Part shown: positions 29,665-40,473 of the stretch, piece by piece
Position numbering within the stretch: the stretch's first letter is position 1
Layout: each line of letters begins with the position of its first letter
DNA from: Mycobacterium sp. BK086
Lineage (GTDB): Bacteria; Actinomycetota; Actinomycetes; Mycobacteriales; Mycobacteriaceae
Length of the DNA stretch: 64,000 bases
Assembly (NCBI GenBank): GCA_004362315.1
Contig: SNWL01000003.1
Coordinates: forward strand, 930,001-994,000
Reading direction: 5' to 3'
The notes under the pieces: model-generated
Told to the model about the DNA's origin: nothing
The model's database searches: none
What the model saw: only the letters and a program-made list of their open reading frames with translations
Translations under genes and position numbers: made by a program

Positions 29665-31092
29665 GTGGACGTGACCGTCGTCGGCAGTGGTCCCAACGGG
29701 TTGGCGGCTGCCGTCATCTGCGCGCGAGCCGGTTTGACGGTGCGCGTCATCGAGGCCCAGCCGACGTTCGGCGGGGGTGCCCGCACCGCGGCCGATCCGG
29801 AGTTCCCCGACATCCGCCACGACGTCTGCTCGGCAGTGCACCCGCTGGCGATCGCCTCGCCGTTCTTCGCCGAGTTCGATCTCGCCGCCCGCGGGGTGCA
29901 GCTGGCGGTGCCGGAGATCTCCTACGCCAACCCGCTGCCGAACCGGCCCGCCGCGATCGCCTACCACTCACTGGAGCGCACCTGCGCCGAACTCGAGCAC
30001 GGCGACTCGTGGCGCCGGTTGTTCGGTCCGCTGGCCGACCATCCCGAGGGTGTCCTCGGTTTCTTCCTGGGCGACAAGCGTTCGCTACCACCCGATCTGG
30101 TCACCACGGTGCGGTCCGGGCTTCGGGTGCTCGCCCAGGGCAGCCCCGCGTGGGGCGTGCTGCGTGGCGAGGAGGCTCGCGCGCTGTTCACCGGCGTTGG
30201 GACACATGCGATTTCGACCATGCCGTCGCCGGTCAACAGTGGAGCCGGCATCATGCTCGGCACCGTGGCGCATACCGCAGGGTGGCCGGTTCCGGTCGGC
30301 GGTAGCCAGGTCATCGTCGATGCCCTGCTCGCCGATCTGCGGGCCCACGGTGGCGAACTCGTGGTCGGCGAGCCGGTGACCTCACCGCCCGAGGGTGTCG
30401 CCATCTACGACACCGCACCGACCGCGCTGCTCGACATCTACGGCTCCGCCGTGCCGGACCGGTACGCAAAGGCTTTGCGGCGCTACCGGTTTGGACCGGG
30501 CGTCTGCAAGGTTGATTTCGTGCTCTCCGGGGAGATCCCCTGGCGCGACCCACGGATCGCGACCTCGCCCACCGTGCACATGGGTGGAACCAGAGCACAG
30601 ATGGCGTACTCGGAGAAGGAGATCGCCTCGGGGCGCCACGCCGACTGGCCGATGACCCTGGCGGCGCTCCCCCACGTGTCGGACCCGTCGCGCATCGACT
30701 CCGCGGGCCGGCGCCCGCTGTGGACCTATGCCCATGTCCCCGCGCACTCGACCGAGGATCTGACCGAGACCATCATCGGGATGTTCGAGAAGGCCGCGCC
30801 GGGGTTCCGGGATCTGGTGCTGGCATCGCGGTGCGTGACCGCCGCGCAGATGGCGACCCACAACGCCAACTACGTCGGCGGCGACATCATCGTGGGCGGC
30901 GCGACATTGTTCGCCGCGATGGTCGGGCCGACCCTGCGCTGGAATCCGTGGACGACGCCGATACCCAAGGCGTACCTGTCCTCGTCGGCGACCCCGCCGG
31001 GCACCGGCGTACACGGGATGGCGGGCTATTACGCGGCACGCACCGTGCTCAAGCGCGAATTCGGCCTGCCGCTACCGTCTCTCGCGCCCTAA
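29665..31092 (+). CDS. FAD-dependent oxidoreductase, phytoene-desaturase-like (Rv2997-like)
   Basis: A 475-residue flavoprotein of the NAD(P)/FAD, phytoene-desaturase-like family. DVTVVGSGPNGLAAAVICA at the N-terminus is the FAD Rossmann motif, followed by IEAQPTFGGGARTA; the C-terminal GTGVHGMAGYYAAR closes the FAD site. Substrate unknown. The GTG at 29665 lies seven bases after a TCTACT -10 and could be a leaderless start; an in-frame GTG at 29644 is the alternative. Syntenic with Rv2997. Confidence 0.85.
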   Translation: MDVTVVGSGPNGLAAAVICARAGLTVRVIEAQPTFGGGARTAADPEFPDIRHDVCSAVHPLAIASPFFAEFDLAARGVQLAVPEISYANPLPNRPAAIAYHSLERTCAELEHGDSWRRLFGPLADHPEGVLGFFLGDKRSLPPDLVTTVRSGLRVLAQGSPAWGVLRGEEARALFTGVGTHAISTMPSPVNSGAGIMLGTVAHTAGWPVPVGGSQVIVDALLADLRAHGGELVVGEPVTSPPEGVAIYDTAPTALLDIYGSAVPDRYAKALRRYRFGPGVCKVDFVLSGEIPWRDPRIATSPTVHMGGTRAQMAYSEKEIASGRHADWPMTLAALPHVSDPSRIDSAGRRPLWTYAHVPAHSTEDLTETIIGMFEKAAPGFRDLVLASRCVTAAQMATHNANYVGGDIIVGGATLFAAMVGPTLRWNPWTTPIPKAYLSSSATPPGTGVHGMAGYYAARTVLKREFGLPLPSLAP

Positions 31093-31104
31093 CTCTTTAG
31101 CGAT

Positions 31105-31147
31105 TTCGGCGCGTTTTCGTTCGCTGGGCGAACGAAAACGCGCCGAA
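31105..31147. terminator. Perfect 20-bp hairpin between convergent genes
   Basis: Arms 31105-31124 and 31128-31147 are exact complements with a TGG loop. It separates the stops of the FAD oxidoreductase and the haemophore gene. The base of the stem (TTCGGCGCG) is shared with the hairpin at 34070-34112. Confidence 0.85.
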
Positions 31148-31151
31148 GTCA

Positions 31152-31520
31152 CTAGGACACCTGGTCGAACAGCAGCGCGAGCTGACCCGGCGAGATCGCG
31201 ATACCGCACTGATTACGCAGATCGCGCAACGGTCGGGCGATGTTCTGCAGGTCATTCAACTCCCCGAGGTGGCCCGCGAAGTACGACCGCACCGAGTTCC
31301 GCGCCTCGTCGGCGGGCTGACTGGCCGCGGCGGTCAGCACATCGTCGGCGCCGGGGTGGGTGGCCAGATAACCGCCGGCATCTGCCAGCACACCACTGGC
31401 CGTGGTGGACAGTCCGCTGGCGGTGCACGGCGCGGCGGCCGCGGCCGGCATCGCAACGGCGGCCCCGACACCGAGTGCGCCGATCACCAGCGCGCCGAAC
31501 GCGCGTCCCCTGAACGTCAT
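31152..31520 (-). CDS. Secreted haemophore-type heme-binding protein (MHB family)
   Basis: A 122-residue protein with a signal peptide ending near residue 30 (AVAMPAAAAA) and a mature part with two cysteines (32 and 105) placed for a disulfide. The pattern ASGVLADAGGYLATHP and SYFAGHLGELNDLQ, then RPLRDLRNQC, matches the mycobacterial haemophore family related to Rv0203. No MmpL heme importer is nearby, and no obvious iron box was seen upstream. Heme binding is a family-based inference. The ATG at 31520 places the hydrophobic signal correctly. Confidence 0.75.
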   Translation of the reverse strand: MTFRGRAFGALVIGALGVGAAVAMPAAAAAPCTASGLSTTASGVLADAGGYLATHPGADDVLTAAASQPADEARNSVRSYFAGHLGELNDLQNIARPLRDLRNQCGIAISPGQLALLFDQVS

Positions 31521-31671
31521 TGTCGAACTCCCTCTGCCGTCGCTGTGAATCACGTGAAGCGTGTCACACGACGGTGTACCCCGTTGCTCGGCGACGATAC
31601 AGAGATCCTTACTGTTGTAATTTCCGGAAACGCGTCATCACCGGTGTCGCGACGTTCTAGCATCAGCGGCC

Positions 31672-32238
31672 ATGGCCACCATCGCCGCTGAAACCGCCAC
31701 CGTGCGCACTCCGATCCCGCTGCGCGAGCGTCGCTACGACTGGTTCTTCATCGTCGTGTTCACCATGTTCATCGGGTCGTCGTTCACCGGCGACATCGTC
31801 AACATGGTGTCCCGCCCGGACCCCGACTCCGACTTCTTCCTGGCCCGGGTCGTCTATCACGTCTATGCCGGCGGCACCGACCCGCTGCTGATCGCCAACC
31901 CGCGGTTCCTTCAGGTCGGCGCCAGCGTGTCCGCTGTGGTGTTCGGGACCTTCTACGTCCTGCTCGTCTACTGCTTCATCCGCGGGCGCGAGTGGATCCG
32001 CAAGCCGTCGTTCATCTACACGGGCATGGTCGTGCAAACCACATTCATCGTCGTAATGGTCGGATTCGCCGGTGACGCACCGCTTTTCCAGGCGGTCTGC
32101 AACACGGTCTACGACTACACGTTCACCAACGTGCCAAAAGCGCTCGCCTACAACCTGCCCTACATCATCGTGCCGATCCTGCTGACCGCCCGGATGTGGC
32201 GGCCCCATCCGTTCACCCGCTTGGAGTCGCCGAACTAG
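31672..32238 (+). CDS. Four-helix membrane protein, EXPERA/emopamil-binding-like
   Basis: A 188-residue protein with four predicted membrane spans (about 23-43, 82-104, 115-135 and 160-177) in the layout of EXPERA-domain proteins (emopamil-binding/sigma-2 type). Family membership is suggested by topology and by YDWFFIVVFTMFI at the start and NLPYIIVPILLTARMW at the end; I cannot confirm it without a profile search. It diverges from the haemophore gene, with a TAGCAT -10-like hexamer close to its start. Confidence 0.6.
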   Translation: MATIAAETATVRTPIPLRERRYDWFFIVVFTMFIGSSFTGDIVNMVSRPDPDSDFFLARVVYHVYAGGTDPLLIANPRFLQVGASVSAVVFGTFYVLLVYCFIRGREWIRKPSFIYTGMVVQTTFIVVMVGFAGDAPLFQAVCNTVYDYTFTNVPKALAYNLPYIIVPILLTARMWRPHPFTRLESPN

Positions 32239-32401
32239 CCGCCTGCAGGCTGGATATTTGCTTGGCAATCGCTGCGCGTGTTCTGCCAGGTCGACATACG
32301 ATCGCTCTGGCGAATTCGCTGGGCCGCGGTGCGGCAGTCGAGCACACGGCTGACCCGTTCTACTCGCGCGTCCAGATCGGACCAACAGGGGCGGGGAATC
32401 C

Positions 32402-34062
32402 ATGAGTGCAATCACACCTTCGTTGAAAACTGGGCTGGCGTTGACGGCCGCGGGAGCTCTGTTGGCGGCGGCGGTCGCCGCAGAACCGGCGCACGTCGGC
32501 AGGACAACTGAAAGCGCCGCTCCGGCAAGCGAATCAGTGTCCATCGGTATCCGACTCGCGCTGGCGTCCGTGCCGGCCGAGAATCCGGTCACCGTCGTGG
32601 CTCCCGCGCTCGATCCCCTGCCGACGACCGTCGCGCTGCTCCCAATCACGAGTTTCACTCGGGCCGTCGACCGACCGGGCATTGCGGTGCGCAAAGCCAC
32701 ACCGAGCGCGGCGCCGGCCAGCCATCGCGTCCGGGCGACGACCGCCGCTGCGACCGGTGGCGGCGGGAACGCGCAGGCAGTGGCCGCTGCGGTACCGATC
32801 GCCTCCGCCGCCGCCGACCCACTCAGCTCGCTTCTTCTCGCCGTCACGTTCGGCGCAATCGGCAACGGCGCCAACGCCACGGCGCCGGGAGCCAACGGCG
32901 GCAACGGCGGCTGGCTGATCGGCAACGGCGGTGACGGCGCGAATGGGGCCGCCGGGCAGGCCGGCGGAAACGGCGGCAGCGCAGGCATGTTCGGTAACGG
33001 TGGCAAGGGTGGCAACGGCGGCGCCGGCATTGCCGGCACCAACGGTGGCGTGAGCGCAGTGCCCGGCGCGCCCGGGATCGACGGCACCGACGGGACCGCA
33101 GGCGGCGCCGGTGGCAATGGCGGCAGCGGCGGTCGGCTCATCGGCAACGGCGGGGCCGGCGGCAACGGCGGCGCAGGCGGATTGGCCGGGACCGGCGGCG
33201 CCGGTGCGGCTGGAGTCACGGGAGTCAACGGCGGAACCGGTGGAACCGGCGGCAACGGGGGCGCCGGGGGTAACGGGGGCGCCGGCGGCAGCGGCGGACT
33301 CACGGGGGCGCCGGGGGTAACGGGGGCGCCGGCGGCAGCGGCGGACTCACGGGTGCGACCGGCAAGGGCGGCACAGGCGGGGCTGGTCAGAACGGCGGCA
33401 CCGGCGGCGAGGGAGGCGCAGGCGCCGGCACCGGGGGTACTGGCGGAAACGGCGCCGCCGGCGGCCTCGGCGGGGCGGGCGCAGCTGGCGGCAGCGACGG
33501 TGACGGCGGCGCCGGTGGCGCTGGCGGGGCAGGCAATCCGGGTGTCGCCGCTACTCCCAGCGGCGGCACCGGCGGAAACGGCGGGACCGGTGGCAGTGGC
33601 GGCGGTAACAGCGGAAACGGCGGCGCGGGCGGTGCCGGCGGGGTAGGCGGCGACGGCTATGGGGTTGGTGAGGTAATCCCGCCCAGCTCGTTCGGCGGCG
33701 CAGGCGGTGCCGGCGGCGTCGGCGGAACTGGTGGCGGTGGTCGGGCCAACGGTGTCGGCGGAGTCGGCGGCACTGGTGGCAACGGCGGCGCCTCCAGCAT
33801 CGGTCTCTTGCCTGGCACCTATCCGAGCCCGGGGGCCGGCGGCCACGGCGGCAATGGCGGAAAGGGCGGCGCAGGCAACGGCTCCGGGGCGGCCGGAGGG
33901 AAGGGCGGCACCGGCACGTTTGGCGCGGGCGGCGCCACGGGTGGCACCGGCGGCGCCAGCGGTGGCGGCACACCCGGTTCACCGGGCAGCCCGGGGAACC
34001 CCAGCGGCAGCGGCGGTGGCGACAGCGCGGGTGGGGCCGGCGGCGCGGGCGGCGTCGGCTAG
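32402..34062 (+). pseudogene. PGRS-like glycine-rich repetitive protein gene, frameshifted by a 47-bp duplication
   Basis: From ATG 32402 the protein has a signal-like N-terminus ([20 protein letters not shown]), an Ala-rich region to about residue 140, then Gly-Gly-X/Asn repeats as in PGRS domains but with no PE domain. As read, the frame leaves the glycine-rich code after residue about 302 at a tandem duplication and stops at 33646 (414 residues). The glycine-rich frame continues to a stop at 34060-34062; removal of one 47-bp copy would give a 537-residue protein. It may be phase-variable, a pseudogene, or a sequencing/assembly error. Confidence 0.75.
33255..33353. repeat. 47-bp perfect tandem duplication (2.1 copies)
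   Basis: 33255-33301 and 33302-33348 are identical, followed by five bases of a third copy. Since 47 is not a multiple of three, the extra copy shifts the reading frame of the PGRS-like gene. Confidence 0.95.
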
Positions 34063-34069
34063 AAACGAC

Positions 34070-34112
34070 TTCGGCGCGCTAACCGGTGCTGAGCACCGGT
34101 TAGCGCGCCGAA
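34070..34112. terminator. Long perfect hairpin between the PGRS-like gene and ilvC
   Basis: A 19-bp perfect stem (34070-34088 with 34094-34112) with a CTGAG loop lies eight bases after the glycine-rich stop and 11 before the convergent ilvC stop. It shares the TTCGGCGCG base with 31105-31147. Confidence 0.85.
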
Positions 34113-34123
34113 ATCTGTTGCTG

Positions 34124-35689
<1,566 letters not shown>

Positions 35690-35690
<1 letters not shown>

Positions 35691-37552
35691 CAGGCTCGAC
35701 CCTCCTCGTTGTCGTCGAACAGCGGACGGATATTGCGCGCCGCCATGATCTCGTCGTTGCCGCAGCCGGCGGCCACCATCGGCCACACCTGGGCGTCGGC
35801 GCCGACGATGAAGTCGATCACCACCGGACGGTCGTTGATCGCCCGGGCCTGGTTGATCACATCGGCCACGTCTTCGGCACGCTCACAACGCAATCCGACG
35901 CAACCGTAGGCTTCGGCCAGCTTCACGAAGTCCGGGATGCGGTGGCTGTGGGTGGCCAGATCGGTTTGGCTGTACCGCTCTTCGTAGAACAGCGTCTGCC
36001 ACTGACGCACCATGCCCAGGTTGCCGTTGTTGATCAGAGCGACCTTGATCGGCACCCCTTCGACCGCGCAGGTGGCCAGTTCCTGATTGGTCATCTGGAA
36101 GCAGCCGTCACCGTCGATCGCCCACACCTCGGCCTCGGGCCGGGCCATCTTGGCGCCCATGGCCGCCGGGACGGCAAAGCCCATGGTGCCCAGACCGCCC
36201 GAATTCAGCCAGGTGCGCGGCTTTTCGTAGGACACGAATTGCGCGGCCCACATCTGGTGCTGGCCGACGCCCGCGACGTAGATGGCATCCGGGCCGGCGA
36301 TCTTGCCCAGCTGTTCGATCACGTATTCCGGGCTGAGGCTGCCGTCGTGCTGCGGGTCGTAGCTCAGCGGATAGGTGGACCGGATCCCGGACAGGTACTC
36401 CCACCAGTTGTCCTGGTTGGCCTTCGGCGAACCGCCCGTCTTCCGCAGCGCCTCAGTGAGTTCGGTGATCGCCAGCTTCACGTCACCCACGATCGGCACG
36501 TCGGCGTTGCGGTTCTTACCGATCTCCGCCGGGTCGATGTCGACGTGGATCACCTTGGCCTCGGGGGCAAAAGAGTCGAGCTTGCCGGTCACCCGGTCGT
36601 CGAATCGAGCACCCAGCGCGATCAGCAGATCGCTCTTCTGCAGCCCGGCCACCGCGGCCACGGTGCCGTGCATGCCCGGCATGCCCAAGTTCTGCGGGTG
36701 GCTGTCCGGGAACGCGCCGCGCGCCATCAGCGTGGTGACCACCGGAATGCCGGTCAGCTCGGCCAGATCCAGCAACTCCTCGGTGGCCTCGCCGCGGATC
36801 ACGCCGCCGCCGACGTAGAGCACCGGCTTACGCGCCGCCGCGATCAGCTTGGCCGCCTCACGGATCTGGCGGCTGTGCGGCTTGGTGTTCGGCTTGTAGC
36901 CGGGCAGATCGATCTGCGGCGGCCAGGCGAACGTGCACTGCCCCTGCAGGATGTCCTTGGGGATGTCGACGAGCACCGCGCCGGGACGGCCGGTGGAGGC
37001 GATGTGGAACGCCTCGGCGATCACCCGCGCGATGTCGTCACCGTTGCGCACCAGGAAATTGTGCTTGGTGATCGGCATCGTGATGCCTGAAATGTCGGCT
37101 TCCTGGAAGGCGTCGGTGCCGATCAAGGTCCGCCCGACCTGCCCGGTGATGGCAACCACCGGGATGGAGTCCATCTGCGCATCAGCCAGCGGGGTCACCA
37201 GGTTGGTGGCACCGGGCCCCGACGTCGCCATCATCACGCCGACCTTGCCGGTGGCATGGGCGTAGCCGCTGGCCGCGTGACCGGCGCCCTGCTCGTGGCG
37301 GACCAGGACGTGGCGCAGCTTCTGCGAGTCGAAGAGCGGGTCGTAGACCGGCAGCACCGCGCCGCCGGGGATGCCGAAGATCGTGTCGACGCCGAGCACC
37401 TCCAATGAGCGGACTACTGCCTGGGCGCCCGTGAGCTGCTGCGGGGCGACGCGCTTGGCGGCGGTCGTGCCGTTCTTACCGGCGGTGTGTGCCGCGCCGG
37501 GGCTGTCAGCGGAAGCCGTTGGCTCGGGTGGTCGCGTCGTGGGTGCGCTCAC
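35690..37552 (-). CDS. ilvB: Acetolactate synthase large (catalytic) subunit
   Basis: TPP- and FAD-dependent enzyme making acetolactate or acetohydroxybutyrate, the first common step of branched-chain amino acid synthesis. The 620-residue protein has the catalytic glutamate in [15 protein letters not shown] and the TPP site [15 protein letters not shown] with [12 protein letters not shown]. The GTG at 37552 has AAAGGA seven bases upstream and matches the start of the tuberculosis protein; longer in-frame starts would run through the attenuator. Head of ilvBNC, preceded by a leader peptide and terminator. Confidence 0.97.
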
Positions 37553-37601
37553 GGTCTGGTCCTTTTCCATCTCTTCGTTGCTGATTATTCTCTCGGGCAA
37601 G

Positions 37602-37636
37602 AAAAAACCCCCGTCAGCTCGGCGGCTGTACGAGGG
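37602..37636 (-). terminator. Attenuator terminator upstream of ilvB
   Basis: On the minus strand CCCTCGTACAGC pairs with GCTGACGGGGG (one bulged A, one G-T pair) around a six-base loop, followed by TTTTTT. It is a textbook intrinsic terminator, rare in this T-poor genome, placed between the leader peptide and ilvB. Confidence 0.85.
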
Positions 37637-37656
37637 TTGCGCGCTGGTGCGTGTGG

Positions 37657-37713
37657 CTATGCCCGTGTCGGGGCAAGCGCGACACCAACGCGCTGGCCAA
37701 TTACTACGAGCAT
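37657..37713 (-). CDS. ilvB leader peptide (attenuation)
   Basis: An 18-codon ORF reading [18 protein letters not shown]. Eight of the 18 codons are Leu, Val or Ile, with Leu-Val-Val-Ile in a row, the composition expected of a peptide that senses charged branched-chain tRNAs. It begins about 17 bases after the predicted transcript start and ends 20 bases before the terminator stem. By analogy with the ilvBNC leader of Corynebacterium glutamicum, stalling here would prevent terminator formation and raise ilvBNC expression. Confidence 0.7.
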   Translation of the reverse strand: MLVVIGQRVGVALAPTRA

Positions 37714-37736
37714 TCCGCCGGACTTCATAACCTGCG

Positions 37737-37766
37737 ACGGTAGCCTCCGCACTGGTCAAGCGTCAA
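37737..37766 (-). promoter_or_regulatory. Candidate ilvB operon promoter
   Basis: On the minus strand TTGACG (37761-37766), an 18-base spacer and TACCGT (37737-37742) predict a start near 37730, just before the leader peptide. Confidence 0.6.
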
Positions 37767-37817
37767 ATCCCGCCCTGGTCGGCGCGGCGGCCACGCTGAG
37801 AGTGGGAAGATGGCTTC

Positions 37818-38222
37818 ATGCCCGCCGGTCGTGCCCCTGATGCATCCACCTCCAAGCCCGTCGTGATCCGGATGTCCCCGATGGCGCATTTCGCCTCGGG
37901 ATTCCTGGCGCTCTGCCTGCTGGTGATGATCACGATGTTCCCCACGTGGGGGGCGATATTCATGGTGTTGCCCGTTGTCGCGTCGGTCGCGATCGTGAGG
38001 TTCCGGACGGTCGCCGACCGCGACACCGTCACGGCCCGCACGATGTTGAGTAGCCGCACAGTGTCGTGGGACGAGGTCGACGGGCTGCGTTTCGACCGCA
38101 GCTCGTGGGCGCGGGCACACCTACGCGACGGGTCCGACCTGCTGCTGCCCGCCGTCACCTTCGCGGTGTTGCCGTTGCTGGCCGAGGCCAGCGGTGGACG
38201 AGTGCCCAACCCCTACGAGTAG
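37818..38222 (+). CDS. cfp6: PH-domain membrane protein (Cfp6/Rv3004-like)
   Basis: A 134-residue protein with two membrane spans (about 24-60) and a C-terminal bacterial PH-like domain (VADRDTVTARTMLSSRTVSWDEVDGL). It matches the tuberculosis low-molecular-weight antigen Cfp6 in position, between ilvB and doxX, and in the C-terminal signature. Function unknown. It diverges from the ilvB operon and converges on doxX. Confidence 0.8.
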   Translation: MPAGRAPDASTSKPVVIRMSPMAHFASGFLALCLLVMITMFPTWGAIFMVLPVVASVAIVRFRTVADRDTVTARTMLSSRTVSWDEVDGLRFDRSSWARAHLRDGSDLLLPAVTFAVLPLLAEASGGRVPNPYE

Positions 38223-38231
38223 TACGAATAG

Positions 38232-39065
38232 TTAGGCCAGCGGGTTGTTCCCGTGCAGGAAGAACCACGCCGCGATGCCGCCGCCGATGCCGAGCAGCAG
38301 CGCGATGAATGAGCCGATGAACGGACGACGGGCCCAGCCGCGTCCGCCGTCGAAGCCGTAGCGGCCCGGGCCGACCAGGATGACGGCACCGGCCGCCGCG
38401 ATCAGCACCAGCAGGTACTCGAAGCCGTCGGGGCCGAAGACTGCGAGGTAGCCGTCCTGGCGCTGGGCCGCGACGATCGTGAGCACGCTGTTGACCAGGT
38501 AGGCCACTCCGCCGGCGGCGGCAAGCGGAGTGAACAGCCCGAGGATCAGCAGTACACCGACCAGGATCTGGGCGCCGGCACCGACGTACGTCAGGATGCC
38601 CGCGTGCTGGTAGCCGGCGTCGGCCAGCGCGGTCTTGAAGCCGTCCAGGCCCTGGCCACCCCACCAGCCGAACGCCTTCTGCAGGCCGTGACCGATGAAG
38701 ACGGCGCCGACGGTCACCCGCAACAGCAGCAGCCCCAGGTCCTGGGTGCCTCTGCGCCCGGCGGCCTTGGCCCGCTCCTCTGCATCGATGGGCTCGATCT
38801 CCATCGGCGTCGCCTGCGAGGGCGTCGGATCGATATGCGGCTGCACATAGGGCAGCGGCTCGGGATCGTGCAGCAATCCGTAGCCGGTCGACGGCGCGGA
38901 GCCGGGCAGCCCGGAACCGTAATGGGGAATCGTCGTGGTCTCGAAATCGCCACCGTAGGTGGCCGAAGGCAGGTCGTCCTCGGGGTCGACTAGCTGGGCC
39001 GACACCGGTCGGGCCGAGGAGTCGTCGGGGCGCTGCCAGTGCGGATCGGGGCCTTGACTCGTCAC
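38232..39065 (-). CDS. doxX: DoxX-family membrane protein (Rv3005c-like)
   Basis: A 277-residue protein: residues 1-110 are polar, Pro/Asp-rich and probably disordered; the rest is a DoxX domain with four membrane spans (LGLLLLRVTVGAVFIGHGLQKAFGW begins the first). In M. tuberculosis DoxX (Rv3005c) forms a membrane oxidoreductase complex with SodA and SseA that resists oxidative stress; neither partner is in this window. The GTG at 39065 starts the polar region. Confidence 0.85.
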   Translation of the reverse strand: MTSQGPDPHWQRPDDSSARPVSAQLVDPEDDLPSATYGGDFETTTIPHYGSGLPGSAPSTGYGLLHDPEPLPYVQPHIDPTPSQATPMEIEPIDAEERAKAAGRRGTQDLGLLLLRVTVGAVFIGHGLQKAFGWWGGQGLDGFKTALADAGYQHAGILTYVGAGAQILVGVLLILGLFTPLAAAGGVAYLVNSVLTIVAAQRQDGYLAVFGPDGFEYLLVLIAAAGAVILVGPGRYGFDGGRGWARRPFIGSFIALLLGIGGGIAAWFFLHGNNPLA

Positions 39066-39200
39066 GAAAGTCAGAGTAAGTGCAGTTCGCCGCAAATCGG
39101 GGATTTGAGCGGCGCTTCTGGCGGGCAATATTGCCTGGATTTCGCACCGCACACGGACCGTCGTGGCGAACATCGGCGCGATATCCGTAACCTGGCGGGC

Positions 39201-40331
39201 ATGCAGGTACGCCGGTCGGTCCGTGGGGTGCTGGCCGTGTTTTGCGCAACGACGGTCGTGGCAGGGTTTTCGGCGGGGTGCGCGAAGTTCAACAACGACA
39301 TCTCGCAGCCGTTCACCACCGCCCCACAGCTGGCACCCGGCCCGTCGACGCCGCCGCCCCCACCGCCGCCCCTGCCGCCCAAGCCGTTCCCGAAGGCCTG
39401 CCCCGCACCCGGCGTCATGCAGGGCTGCCTGGAGAGCACCAGCGGGTTGATCATGGGCCCCGACAGCAAGACCGCCCTGGTGGCCGAACGCACCACGGGC
39501 GCGATCAAGGATGTGTCCGTCAGCGCCGAGCCGAAGATCCACACCGTCATCCCGGTCGACCCGAGCGGAGACGGCGGACTGATGGACATCGTGCTGTCCC
39601 CGACGTACTCGCAGGATCGCCTGATGTACGCCTACATCAGCACGCCGAGCGACAACCAGGTGATCCGCATCGCCGACGGCGACATCCCCAAGCCCATCCT
39701 GACCGGGATTCCCAAGGGCGCCACCGGTAATACCGGGTCGATGATCTTCACCAGCCCGACGACGCTGGTGGTGCAGACCGGCGACGCGGGCAACCCCGCC
39801 CTGGCGACAGACCCGAAGTCATTGGCGGGCAAGGTGATCCGCCTGGAACAGCCCACGACGGTCAATCCCGCGCCGCCCACCACCGCACTGTCCGGGATGG
39901 GCCCGGCAGGTGGAATGTGCATCGATCCGACCGACAAGTCGCTCTACATCACCGACCGCAACCCGGCCGGCGATCGCCTGCAACGCATCTCGCCGGACGC
40001 CAAGACCACGACGGTCTGGACGTGGCCGGACAAGCCCGGGGTCGCCGGATGCGCGGCGTTGGACGGCACGGTGCTGGTGAACCTGGTCAACGCCAAGCAG
40101 ACCGTCGCGGTCCGGCTGGCGCAGGGCACCGGCGCGGTGACCGGCGAGCCCGAGGTGGTGCGCCAGGACACCCACGGCCACGCCTGGGCGCTGGAAGTGG
40201 CACCGGACGGAAACATCTGGGGCGCAACGGTCAACCGCACCGCCGGGGACGCCGAGAAGCTGGACGACGTGGTGTTCCCGCTCTTCCCGCAGGGTGGCGG
40301 CTTCCCGCGCAGCAACGCGGACAACACCTAA
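39201..40331 (+). CDS. lppZ: Lipoprotein LppZ, PQQ/glucose-sorbosone-dehydrogenase-like beta-propeller
   Basis: A 376-residue lipoprotein. The signal ends in a lipobox-like GFSAGC with the lipidated cysteine near residue 27, followed by a proline-rich linker and a six-bladed beta-propeller of the soluble aldose dehydrogenase type (LMDIVLSPTYSQDRLMYAYIS, HGHAWALEVAPDGNIW). Enzymatic activity is not shown for the tuberculosis homologue. This is the last gene in the conserved order; the sequence to its right departs from it. Confidence 0.85.
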   Translation: MQVRRSVRGVLAVFCATTVVAGFSAGCAKFNNDISQPFTTAPQLAPGPSTPPPPPPPLPPKPFPKACPAPGVMQGCLESTSGLIMGPDSKTALVAERTTGAIKDVSVSAEPKIHTVIPVDPSGDGGLMDIVLSPTYSQDRLMYAYISTPSDNQVIRIADGDIPKPILTGIPKGATGNTGSMIFTSPTTLVVQTGDAGNPALATDPKSLAGKVIRLEQPTTVNPAPPTTALSGMGPAGGMCIDPTDKSLYITDRNPAGDRLQRISPDAKTTTVWTWPDKPGVAGCAALDGTVLVNLVNAKQTVAVRLAQGTGAVTGEPEVVRQDTHGHAWALEVAPDGNIWGATVNRTAGDAEKLDDVVFPLFPQGGGFPRSNADNT

Positions 40332-40413
40332 GGCGTCTACCAAACGGATCTCCCGCCGGCCGTCGTCGGCAATCGACATTCGCAGGTGAGCGCCCTGTTG
40401 CCCACGTGACTTC

Positions 40414-40428
40414 TGGTAGCGTCTACCA
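40414..40428. promoter_or_regulatory. Palindromic operator candidate upstream of the TetR gene
   Basis: TGGTAG-CGT-CTACCA is a perfect 6-bp dyad 46 bases before the regulator start. The 12-mer GCGTCTACCAAA occurs here (40419-40430) and again at 40333-40344 just after lppZ, possibly a second half-site. Confidence 0.6.
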
Positions 40429-40473
40429 AATATCGGGTCAGCGGGGTACGGACTACCAGCCTTTGGAGGAGTC

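Noticed and set aside
31554..31671. Iron box (IdeR site) for the haemophore gene
   Set aside because: No TTAGG-like inverted repeat was seen in the gap, so iron control is not supported by the sequence.
31663..33846. Long minus-strand ORF of 727 codons, Pro/Ala-rich
   Set aside because: It is the antisense of the glycine-rich repeats, where a lack of stops is expected from composition; its end also overlaps the EXPERA-like gene on the other strand.
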